A stretch of DNA of 64,000 bases. Source: Protea cynaroides (Eukaryota; Streptophyta; Magnoliopsida; Proteales; Proteaceae). Where the stretch lies: the NCBI GenBank assembly GCA_028583415.1, contig CM053267.1, positions 26,894,902 through 26,958,901 of the forward strand. The letters run 5' to 3'. Positions 1-9,186 of this stretch are shown here, piece by piece; position 1 is the stretch's first letter, and the number at the start of each line of letters is the position of its first letter. Under the pieces are notes generated by a model. It had not been told where the DNA came from and ran no database searches. It saw only the letters and a list, made by a program, of their open reading frames with translations. The translations under genes and the position numbers were made by a program.

Positions 1-415
1 TTCATAGAAAACCATGGGGGAATATATGAAAGCTATATAGGTGGGTGATTCATGGTTTTAAACCATGGAAGGTATGTTGAATGGACTGTAGGAGCAAGCC
101 AGAGGACCCCAAGCACGAAGAATGGACGGAAAGGAAGAAAAATGACCAAAACCACTGGGGGTCGCATGGGGGGGGGTCGATGGCCAATCGACCCTACCAG
201 ACCCTGAGCATCGACCCCCAGGGTTCTGGAAGTTCAGAATAGGGGGGTCACACCAGGGGTCGAGACCCTACCTCCGACCCCCAGTTAACAGAATGATTTT
301 TAAATTTAGAATAAATTCTAATTAAATGCTATCAATTTTGTTAGGTCTTCAAGCAATATAATAACATTATAAAGGTGATTCTAAAGCTTGGAAGAGTAGC
401 TATTAACAAGCTAAG

Positions 416-1263
416 GTGAGGAAACAAAACTCTAAACTAATTGGTTAATAACAAACTGTTTTTTTTCTTTTCTTGAGTCCAATGCCATGCTTGATTCTAT
501 GCGAATATGTTTGTAATGTGCATACAACATGTCATCCAATATTTCTGTTATTTGCTCATGCATATTTAATTTATTATTTATAACATGATGATGATGATGA
601 TGATAGGAATAGGCATGTGAATGTATGTGTGTGGTTGGTGTACTTGATGCGAACGAGTATCAGGGGAGGTGTGATGGGAACATCAATAAACGTTAACCTT
701 TGGCGGGTATCAGCTCTTTAGTTCTATCTCTAACTCAAGTCTTGTGCATTAGCATCGTCGTATCGCCATTACTTTAGCAGAACTATTATGTCGTAGAGCA
801 TCAGGGGAGGTGGTATTGGTCCTTGTAGTCTCTGACTCTACCGGGGGGCCTTAGCTATATCTCTATGGACATTCTGAGGGATACTGGGGTGAGGCCTTAG
901 ATACACTTTTTGGCATTAGGATTGGTTAGTTGCGAGCCCAGTTTGCAGACCTCGCCAGCAGGGGCTTACGTGTTGGTATGACACTGTACAACAATAAACG
1001 TTAACCTTTGTTGTACAATGTTCATGATTTGGGTGCTTGTGAGTCGACGATAAACGTTACCTTCGGGCGGCATTACATACTTGTGTATAGAGGCGGGGTC
1101 AATAAACATTAACCTTTGACTACCTAAACCTTTCTATTGCATATTGCAAACTATAAACCAAACCAAAGATATGAATTGATTGCATGCATATGTATTGTTG
1201 CATTGTTTTGTTTGCTCACTGAGCCGTGATGTGTGCTCACCCCTCGACATCGATTATTTTTAG
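416..1263 (+). other. Predicted LTR intron (element A 5' LTR)
   Basis: The donor AAG|GTGAG and acceptor TATTTTTAG enclose 848 bp. Equivalent pairs lie at the same place in every LTR of the family here: B 11980-12831 and 21733-22569, X 23232-24047, C 28587-29321, D 30608-31346 (interval of the D fragment before E), E 32029-32857, F 34833-35634 and 44596-45396, H 52389-53122 (734-852 bp). C, D and H use the stronger donor CAG|GTAAG. The AATAAA-containing stem-loops lie inside the interval in A. Splicing is inferred from consensus and conservation only. Confidence 0.45.
985..1017 (+). promoter_or_regulatory. LTR stem-loop containing AATAAA
   Basis: Perfect 10-bp inverted repeat (985-994 with 1008-1017) around a 13-base loop starting TAAACGTTAACC. 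The element B copy (12553-12585) and the A 3' LTR copy (10790-10822) each carry one A-to-G change in the left arm that still pairs as G.U in RNA. A second copy at 1098-1120 has the same loop with a different, perfectly paired GTCAA/TTGAC stem. The role is unknown; the poly(A)-type hexamer is only suggestive. Confidence 0.5.
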
Positions 1264-1397
1264 TTGATGATGCAGGTACTACAGCCGAAGATTATGTTAA
1301 TGCTCCAGTGTACAGGAACGTAGGGGCGATGGAAGTTGAAGCTGAAGTGGATGCACATGATTCCTCTTGCGAGTGCAACTCATGTGTATTCGATTAG
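1263..1397 (+). CDS. LTR-encoded conserved 44-codon frame (A 5' LTR)
   Basis: Open frame of 44 codons plus TAG directly behind the acceptor-like TTTTTAG. Encodes an acidic peptide with the pattern DAG-x-T-x-EDY, then AP-x-Y, a central E/A/D-rich part, and SCEC near the C terminus (residues 35-38). It has no ATG at its start, so it would need an upstream exon or be a non-initiating remnant. The same frame with the same length and no gaps is found in the much diverged C LTR (28453-28587); at least 12 codons differ only synonymously at the third position, a coding signature. In A and B the phase carried from the donor exon meets a TAA just before the donor, so the first exon is unresolved. I do not recognise the peptide. 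Confidence 0.5.
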   Translation, partial: VDDAGTTAEDYVNAPVYRNVGAMEVEAEVDAHDSSCECNSCVFD

Positions 1398-1685
1398 ATA
1401 TTTTTCTAATTTTCCTTATTTGGATTTATTAAGGACATGTATTTGATATTTATTTATGTCTCAGTTGATACAGAATAATTTGCTATTTAGTATTAATATC
1501 ACAGTAGATTCTCAGTTCATTTTACTATAAGACTTCCGCTATTGTATATTTATTTTGATTATGAATGTGGATGTATGGGGTTTAGATAAAACGGATATAG
1601 CCTATTCGAGATCTTGGTTGAACCGTTGGTTTGTTAGCGGTTCATCACACCATTCTGAATAGTACGAAATTGGGGTGTGACAACT

Positions 1686-1697
1686 TGGTATCAGAGC
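1686..1697 (+). other. Primer-binding site, element A
   Basis: TGGTATCAGAGC, complementary to the 3' end of plant initiator methionine tRNA and usual for Ty3/gypsy chromoviruses, three bases after the LTR end. Confidence 0.92.
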
Positions 1698-1961
1698 ATC
1701 TCAGGCCTTGTCCGCTGAACTAGCATACATTCAAGACAATTGTGTACTGAGATAGGATAAAAGTAAAAACTGTAATATTAACACATTGTAAGCACAAATG
1801 ATGTTTGAGACCAAACTTAAAAGGGAATAATGCATCTATTAAAGGACAAACAAATTTAAAGACAATATGAAAGAAATAAACATATATACATAGCTAAAGC
1901 AGAGTACAGTCCACAACCCGGACAGTTACTCTGTAGTACAAGAAAAGAAAAAGAAATACAA

Positions 1962-3280
1962 TCATGAAGCTGGAGGTGAAGGAGGAGGCGGTGCCTCGCG
2001 ATCTCTGTCATAGTCCTCGGCATAGACTCTAGCCAACTAGGCCAGATGAGTCTGAGTCGCCTGAAGACTAGCTGCAAAATCAGCTACCCGCTGATCAGTC
2101 CCACGCTGAACCGCTATGAGCTCATCCACTCTCACACGCTGAGCGTCTAATAACTCCTCCATCCTCAGATCGGATCTGCGCTGTGAGCCTCTCTGATCTC
2201 ATGCAACATCTCCATCATATCAGAAGGTGGGTGTGAAGGACCAGCCGCATGAGAAGGTCCACTCTCACGTGCAGGACCCGTCGCATATGAAGTACCAGCT
2301 CTAGCCGCATGCGTAGGTGAAGGCGGTGGTATCGAGTCTACATCCATGTACACGCGGTCGTCGTCATCAGCAGGCTCTGCACGAACTCTAGCAGTGGCGG
2401 CAGCTGCCTCAGCGTTAGCTATCTTGTTGCGAGTGTGAGGGCGCACCATCTCGTTCCTCTCCTCGTCACTGACCTGGGCATCCGGAAGGCCCATCTTACA
2501 GATAGCCTCCCAATCTAGAGGCAACGAGAAGGTTTTCTCCTGAATCTTCTCATCCACTAAATCAACCCCCAGGCGGGTCAGCAGCATAGTGATCATACGC
2601 CCATACGGAAGGTTGCCAGTGTGACTGGGCAATGTAGCAGTGATCATAGTGAGCATGATGATATACGGCAGATAGACGGGCTGTCTAGTGCAAATACTAT
2701 ACAACAGGTACTGGGTCAGCTAGGAAACCCTCTCGTAATGGCCACTCTGTGGAATCAGATTATGCTGGATAGTCTTGCAAAATACCCATGGAGCTGGACG
2801 CATATAGCATGCCCTCATCTGCCAGCAATCAGGTCGTAGAAGCTGATTATCAATCTCAGCCCTCATCTCTGTGGAGAAGAACTGGGGCTCTCCAGGAGCA
2901 CAGTAAACCATGGGGCCATCATAGGGAATGCCCAGTAGGTCGGCCAACTGTCGATAATCAAACGAGATGTTCACCCCTTTGACGTAACTCGTGATGCGCA
3001 ACTCCTGACCCCTCTCGACATCATTGTAATTCCCCCTCACCTGTAGATTACAATAAAACTATCGCACCAAATCCGGGCGGGTGCAAGCGTCATAGGTGAT
3101 GACAGGGAGCCACCCCATATCACCAAAGGCCCTCTCCACGTTGAACAAGGCTAACTCAGCCAAGTTTACCATACGACCTCCCTCTACCTTCTTGCGAGTG
3201 AAGTGGGCATACTGTGCCTCGGCTTCGTTAGAACGGAAGCGAAGAGGATCACAAACTCTAGGTACTTTGGTACGAGCCAT
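1962..3280 (-). pseudogene. Antisense ORF (aORF) of element A, broken
   Basis: Runs antisense to gag-pol between the primer site and gag. Starts MARTKV at 3280 and would end PPAS at 1962, about 440 codons. It resembles the 'putative plant transposon protein' domain found in many plant retrotransposons: a VKGV-type motif, DLLGIP, HNLIPxSGHY, LPYIIM and NLPYGRM follow in order, then an acidic, Pro/Ser-rich tail. Breaks: a TAG in the FYCNL region (about 3060) and a 2-bp insertion near 2184. Copies in B, C and F keep the same frame and order. Its start lies 5 bases after a predicted leader-intron acceptor (intron 3286-3411). The function is unknown. Confidence 0.7.
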
Positions 3281-3285
3281 AATGT

Positions 3286-3411
3286 CTGCAAATAAGAAAG
3301 AAAATGAGATAATGTGTTAATAGGATAAAAATGCAAAATTTTGACATTATAACGACATAAGTTGGCCAAAAGCCTCACTTGTCACCCATACACGTGGGCA
3401 GGAGGACTTAC
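3286..3411 (-). other. Predicted leader intron of A aORF
   Basis: On the minus strand the donor CTAC|GTAAGT lies at 3412/3411 and the acceptor TTATTTGCAG ends at 3286, five bases before the ATG; 126 bp with a T-rich 3' end. Corresponding intervals: B 14850-14973 (124 bp, donor decayed to AT), F 42327-42454 (128 bp) and C 26482-26599 (118 bp). Confidence 0.55.
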
Positions 3412-4314
3412 GTAGGTTCCAACATATCCTACTCCTACAACACTCACGCAGTAGGAAAATCTAACTAATGGAGTCCAATTTGAAGAAATTGTGAGAAATC
3501 AAAAATTTTGACAAATTAGGGCAAAAATCACAAAAATCCAAGTTTCTCGATAACCAACCGATGAAACTCAAAATTTTTTGAGGGCTTTTGTTCCTCGAGA
3601 CACCAGTAACAAAAGCCCCCAATAAAAATCAAATTTTTACGGTTGGAAAAAGTTTAATTTGAAAATACAAGTTAAATGGATAAAAACCTAGAAAAGGAAA
3701 CCTAAAAACAGGTAAAAATGAGAAAGCATACTTGTAGGGATGATGTGGACGTTGAAACACGGATCCAAACCGACCAAAATAGTGGAGGGGCACTGTAGCA
3801 ACTCAGAGGTGGAAGACGATTCGAAATGGGGACGAAATGATGGGAAACGAACGCAGAATCGGATCTTAAAGGTCTGATTTTTGGTCTGGGGGTCGGACAA
3901 TTTGACCAGGATCATCGACCCCCATATCGACCCCCGGATCGACCCCCAGCTCTCGGGAATCTGATAGAAAACTAGGGGTCGGACCAGGGGGTCGGACATC
4001 CATCGACCCCCACATCGACCCCCAGTTCTCGGGAACTTGACAGTGAACCAGGGGTCGCACAGGGGGTTGGATACCCATCGACCCCCACATCGACCCCCAG
4101 CTCTCGGGAAGAACAGGTTACTCCCGGGGTTGGATACTGAGGGTCGAACATACCATCGGCCCCCACCATCGACCCTGCATAGAAAAGACAGTATTTTTCA
4201 TAAAATGAGCTGAAAATTTTAAAATTTTACATCGATTAGCGTGCCTACATGAAGTATAAATGATTGTCTCACCTATTTTGATGATTTTCAGGCACCACCA
4301 ATCTCAGAAAAAAT
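3412..4314. promoter_or_regulatory. Divergent leader between aORF and gag, with GGTCGA words (element A)
   Basis: About 900 bp of non-coding DNA separating the divergent aORF and gag starts. At 3886-4172 it holds a dense set of CATCGACCCCC and GGGGTCGA words, the same words found twice in this element's LTR. The part nearer the aORF (3470-3720) is AT-rich. The overlap of LTR-type words with a divergent start region suggests an internal bidirectional control region, which is inference. Confidence 0.5.
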
Positions 4315-5597
4315 ATGTCTGGGCGTAGAGTAACCAGGCAAAGTCGAAATGCAGTTCCACCACCACCTGTGGAGGAAACTAGCCAAGAAAATATATACGC
4401 ACAAGGGAACCCGCAGGTTGCACCACCAGTAAATCCAGGTCAGGAAAATCCTACAAAATTGCCACCTCCACTACCAGAGTTAGCAACCGTGGTAATGAAT
4501 TTAGCACAACAACTGCAACAGATGCAACACGCACAGGCTCAAATGCAAGTGGCAATGGGGAATATGTTCCAGGCCGCAGATGCTATACCCATGCAGACGG
4601 GACAAGCCAGTGCAACACTGGTGGGTAACCTCCCAGCACCTCAAACACCTCAACCACCAGCTGCACAGATTCCAGTACCAAGTCCGGAAGCAGCTCAGGT
4701 TAATTATCAGTATCCACAACCTATGTTTGGAGCATACCCCCAAAATCAGATGGATCACTCTCGACTGGTTGAGAGATTCTTGAAGATGAAGCCCAAGGAG
4801 TTTAATGGTAAACCGTCTGATCCTTTATGGCCAGCACACTGGATAGACGAGATGGAGAGAAATTTCCTTATGATGACTGTTACAGAAGAAGAAAAGGTAC
4901 TGTGTGCCACCTTCATGCTAAAAGGCGATGCACATCATTAGTGGAAATCTACCAGGGCATATCTATTTACCAAGCACGCCCTATTGACTTGGGCTATTTA
5001 TAAGGAAGCTTTCTTTGAGAAGTATTTTCCCCGAAGCTTCAGAGATTCTATGGAGAAGGAGTTCCTGAGTTTATATCAGGGACAGATATCCGTGGATGCA
5101 TATCAACAGTGTTACGAAGAGCTGTTTTTCTTGCACCACTCAGTACGCAAGAAGAAGATACTAAGACCCGTAGGTTTGTCACGGGGCTTAGAGGAAGCAT
5201 CAGAGAGCATGTTCTAGGCTTGGAGAAGAAGGTATATAACGAAGCTGTTCAAATTGCTCGAGTTATAGAATCGAGCCAGAAGGAGAGTTGTTTTACACAG
5301 AACAGAGGTATGAAAAGGCCAGCCAAAAATGCTTATAACGGAGGGAACAACAAAAAATTTAAACCCTTCCGTGCTCAAGGCTTTACTGCTGCACCCAAGA
5401 CTACACCAGTAGCTCAACCTCAGCCAAAGCCGAATTCTGAAGGCTAAAAATATTTTAACTGCAACCAAACGGGGCATATGGAAAGGGAGTGTCCTAAGCC
5501 CAGGAAGTAGCTACACCAAGGACGAGTTTATGCTGTTACATCCGAGGATGCTGCTACATCACCCGATGTGGTCACATGTATGATTGAAACCTTTTAA
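4315..5597 (+). pseudogene. gag of element A, broken
   Basis: Capsid/nucleocapsid gene. Starts MSGRRVTRQSRNA at 4315; a Pro/Gln-rich N-terminal region is followed by the retrotransposon gag domain (about 4740-5220) and a CCHC zinc knuckle near 5450-5490. Relative to B it has a TGG-to-TAG stop (4939-4941), a one-base deletion near 5132, a CAA-to-TAA stop at about 5445 and a further CAG-to-TAG change near 5508. The normal stop (5595-5597) lies inside the predicted gag-pol intron. Confidence 0.85.
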
Positions 5598-5646
5598 GTT
5601 GTAATTACATTGTATGAGCATGTAGACTAAGTAAAATAAATCACAG
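5578..5646 (+). other. Predicted gag-pol intron, element A
   Basis: 69 bp starting GTATGA and ending AATCACAG, with GACTAA as a possible branch point near the 3' end. It contains the gag stop and further stops. Its removal places the gag frame in register with protease inside one Gly codon in B; in A the base before the donor is T instead of G. Same interval in B (17135-17203) and F (40155-40227). Confidence 0.5.
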
Positions 5647-8411
5647 GTATCGTACCTATAGATGGCGTACCCGCCAGAGTACTCTTTGATTCAGGAGCTA
5701 CTCATTCCCTTATATCTGTGTCATTTGGAAAGAAGCTGAACCTACCCATAAAAATATTGGACTACAAACTACTTGTAGGGTCACCGATGGGGTTAGAAGT
5801 GGAATTAGAGAAAGGTTATGGGCCATGTCTAGTTCTCATTGGTGAGAAAACCTTAGATGCAACCTTGATCCAACTTGGAATGGCAGACTTTGACGTCATC
5901 TTGGGAATGGACTGGTTAGCTCGGCATTCTGCGAACCTATTATGTGCCAAAAAGAAGCTAACATTTAAAGACAACGAAGGAACAGAATTCAGTTTTGCGG
6001 GAACCAAACTTCTCCATAAATACTCTAAGCACTAAAGGCTAAGAAGTGCCTTGAGAAGGGGGCAGTTGGGTATCTAGTATCAGTGGCTGACCTCACCAAG
6101 GAAGCACCACGGATGGAAGATATTGATGTTGTGCGGGACTATCCTGACGTATTTTCTAAAGAACTACCAGTATTACCACCCGACCGAGACACAGAGTTTG
6201 TAATAGACCTTATACCAGGAGCCGCACCAGTATCAAAAGCACCTTATAAAATGGCTCCTACTGAACTGAAGGAATTGAAAGTGCAACTACAGGAACTGCT
6301 GGACAAGGGTTATATTCGACATAGTTTATCACCATGGGGAGCACCGGTATTATTTGTAAAGAAGAAGGACGGTAGCGTTCGATTATGTATCGACTATCGA
6401 GAGTTGAACAAACTGACAATCAAGAATCGATATCCACTACCTCGAATCGATGATTTGTTCGATCAGTTGCAAGGATCAAAAGTATTTTCTAAAATCGATC
6501 TTCGGTCAAGCTATCATCAGTTGAAGATTAAAGAGGGTGGCATTCCCAAGATAGCTTTCAGAACCAGATATGGACATTATGAATTCATGGTCATGAATTT
6601 TGGATTAACAAATGCACCAGCAACTTTCATGGAACTTATGAACCGGGTTTTCCATGATATGTTGGATACGTCGGTTATTTTATTTATTGATGATATATTG
6701 GTATATTCCAAGGACAAAGAAACCCATATCAAGAACCTAAACGCCACCCTACAATGTTTAAGGAAAGAGAAGCTATATGCCAAATTTACCAAGTGTGAGT
6801 TTTGGCTAAGTGAAGTCACCTTCCTAGGCCATGTAGTATCCGCTGAAGGAATCAAAGTAGACCCCAGCAAGATCGAGGCTATTGTAAAGTGGGAAACACC
6901 AAAGAGCGTTGCAGAAATAAGAAGTTTTTTAGGTCTCGCTGGTTATTATCGGAGATTTGTGGAAGACTATTCCTGGATTGCCATACCTCTCACCAGTATG
7001 ACTAAGAAAGGTGAAAAATTTGTATGGACGGATAAATGTGAGAAGAGCTTCCAAACATTGAAGACCAGATTGATATCCGCTCCGATATTGACGATTCCTG
7101 TTCCAGGACAGCCATTTACACTATACACTGATGCGTCAGGACTGGGATTAAGATGTGTACTTATGCAAGGAGAACAAGTAATTGATTATGCCTCAAGACA
7201 GTTGAAGACACATGAGAAAAATTATCCCCCTCATGATTTGGAGTTAGCGGCAGTAGTACATGCTGTCAAGATATGGAGACATTACCTATACGGAGAGAAG
7301 TTCCAGATTAAGTCGGACCATAAAAGTCTTACTTATTTATTTAATTAGAAGGAGTTGAATATGAGACAAAGAAGATGGCTGGAACTATTGAAAGACTATG
7401 ATTGTGATATCCAACATCATCCGGGGAAAGCTAATGTAGTAGCGGATGCGTTGAGCAGAAAGGCAATGATAAAATCTCAAGGAGAGGTTAGCACAACTGC
7501 AGCTATGTGTACTGCCAGAATGGTATTCTATCACGGCAACGAGCAGTATGTGATAGATACAACGGATGGATTAGCCAACCAAGGATCTATTCATCGGTTT
7601 TCATATACGTTCGCTGCATTGAAGATTATCCCAGATATAATTGATGAATTGAAGACAGCTATCAAATCAGACCCGTATCTGAGAACGGTACAAGAAGACA
7701 TCGGAAAAGGTAGGACTAACCCTGATTTCACCTTGGACGAAGAGAAGGTACTGAAGTACAAATAAAGAATAAGTGTACCCGAAACAAAAAGTGTGCACAT
7801 TAGACACCGACTGATGAAAGAAGCCCATACCACCATCTATTCGATACATCTTGGAAGTACAAAAATGTATCATGATCTAAAGAAACTATATTGGTGGAGA
7901 GGGATGAAAGCAGATGTAGCTAAGTTCGTGTCTCAATGCCTAAACTGTCAGAAAGTAAAGGCTGAATGACAAAGACCCACAGGACTGTTACAGCCATTAT
8001 TGAAACCAGCACGGAAATGGGACTGCATCACTATGGACTTCGTCACGGGATTACCACTGACTCCTCGAGTAGTTGACGTAGTTTGGGTGATTAGACCATC
8101 TGACTAAAACAGTTCACTTCATCCCGATACGACCTCAGTATACACTAGAAAAGTTAGCAAAGCTGTATATGGATAATATTATTCGATTACACGGTATACC
8201 AGAGACCATTGTGTCCTATAGGGATCCCCGATTTACTTCCAAGTTTTGGGAAGGATTGCAAAAGGCTATGGGTACAACATTGTAGTTCAGTACTGCATTC
8301 CACCCACAGACAGATGGACAGTCAGAGCGTGCAATCCAGATTCTAGAAGATATGCTACGAGCATGTGTAATTGACTTCAAAGGATCATGGGATGAAAAAT
8401 TACCACTGATT

Positions 8412-8545
8412 GAGTTCGCTTATAACAATAGCTATCAGGCTACTATACAAATGTCACCCTATGAAGCACTGTATGGTTGAGTTGGCTTATAACAATAGCT
8501 ATCAGGCTACTATACAGATGTCACCCTATGAAGCTCTGTATGGCA
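8412..8545 (+). repeat. 67-bp tandem duplication in A integrase
   Basis: Bases 8412-8478 are repeated at 8479-8545 with a few differences. The unit is absent as a duplicate from B and F. 67 is not a multiple of three, so it shifts the integrase frame. Confidence 0.85.
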
Positions 8546-9173
8546 GAAAGTGTCGAACTTCTTTATTTTGGAATGAAGTTGGAGAACGTAGTATTGTTGG
8601 GCCAGAATTTATTGAAGAGACTTGTTGAGTGGTAGACATTATCAAGGAAAGGGTAAGAACAGCTCAGAACCGTCAGAAGCAATATGCAGATACTCGACGC
8701 GGAGATCTTGAATTCGTCGTGGGTGATAAAGTAATCTTGAAGGTATTGCCTATGCGAGGATTGAAACAGTTCGGACAGAAAGGGAAACTAAGTCCAAGAT
8801 ATGTCGGGCCGTATGAGATTCTAGCTAAGCGTGGAAAAGTGGCTTATCAGTTAGGACTACCACCATCTATGTCAAGTGTGCATGACGTATTTCATATTTC
8901 CCTATTGAAGAAGTATGTCAAGGATCCAACGCACGTTCTGACAGTAGATCTACCGAAATTGACTGATGAATTGACATTTGAAGTAACACCAACGAAAATC
9001 ACCAGCCAAAAGGTTTAACGACTACGCAACCGAGATATCAATTACGTTAAGGTCACTTGGAGAAGTAGAGACATGGAAGAAGTTACATTGGAGGAAGAGA
9101 ATGCTATGCGAAAGCAATACCCTCACTTATTTGATTCTAAAGGTACGTACAATTTCGAGGATGAAATTTTTAT

Positions 9174-9186
9174 AAGTAGGGGGAAT
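9174..9186 (+). other. Polypurine tract, element A
   Basis: Purine-rich AAGTAGGGGGAAT immediately before the TGTAAGACCC start of the 3' LTR; the plus-strand primer site. Confidence 0.8.

Larger units (their letters stand above)
1..1682 (+). repeat. 5' LTR of element A (3' part only)
   Basis: Corresponds to the last ~1.7 kb of the 2.3-kb LTR; about 620 bp lie left of the window. It ends TGTGACA just before the primer site. Contents in order: a cluster of GGTCGA-type words (164-290); a splice-donor consensus AAG|GTGAG at 415/416; a (GAT)n microsatellite (about 583-605); four copies of a TAAACGTTAACC-type loop (683-703, 985-1017, about 1046-1066, 1098-1120); a T-rich acceptor TTTTTAG ending at 1263; and the conserved 44-codon frame (1263-1397). 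Confidence 0.88.
5647..9186 (+). pseudogene. pol of element A (PR-RT-RH-INT-chromodomain), broken
   Basis: Polyprotein remnant. Protease LFDSGATHS near 5683-5709; RT about 6080-6790 with FIDDILVYS near 6685; RNase H with YTDASG near 7123 up to the DALSRKA end near 7465; integrase HHCC about 7850-7960 and core to about 8560; chromodomain about 8990-9130. Breaks include a deletion/frameshift near 6018, TAG at 7346, TAA near 7763, TGA near 7968, a 2-bp deletion near 8092, TAG near 8287, a 67-bp tandem duplication at 8412, TGA at 8626 and TAA at 9016. The longest open stretch (6083-7348) covers RT and most of RNase H. Confidence 0.88.

Noticed and set aside
583..605. CRISPR-like or satellite array from GAT repeats and repeated loops
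   Set aside because: Simple microsatellite and a few dispersed LTR motifs; no spaced direct-repeat array, and the context is a eukaryotic retrotransposon.
1686..1697. tRNA genes
   Set aside because: Only primer-binding sites complementary to tRNA ends are present; no cloverleaf gene was seen anywhere.
3096..3320. Plus-strand ORFs opposite the aORF (for example 3096-3320, 14660-14884)
   Set aside because: They are the complement of the conserved antisense gene; amino-acid conservation follows the minus frame.
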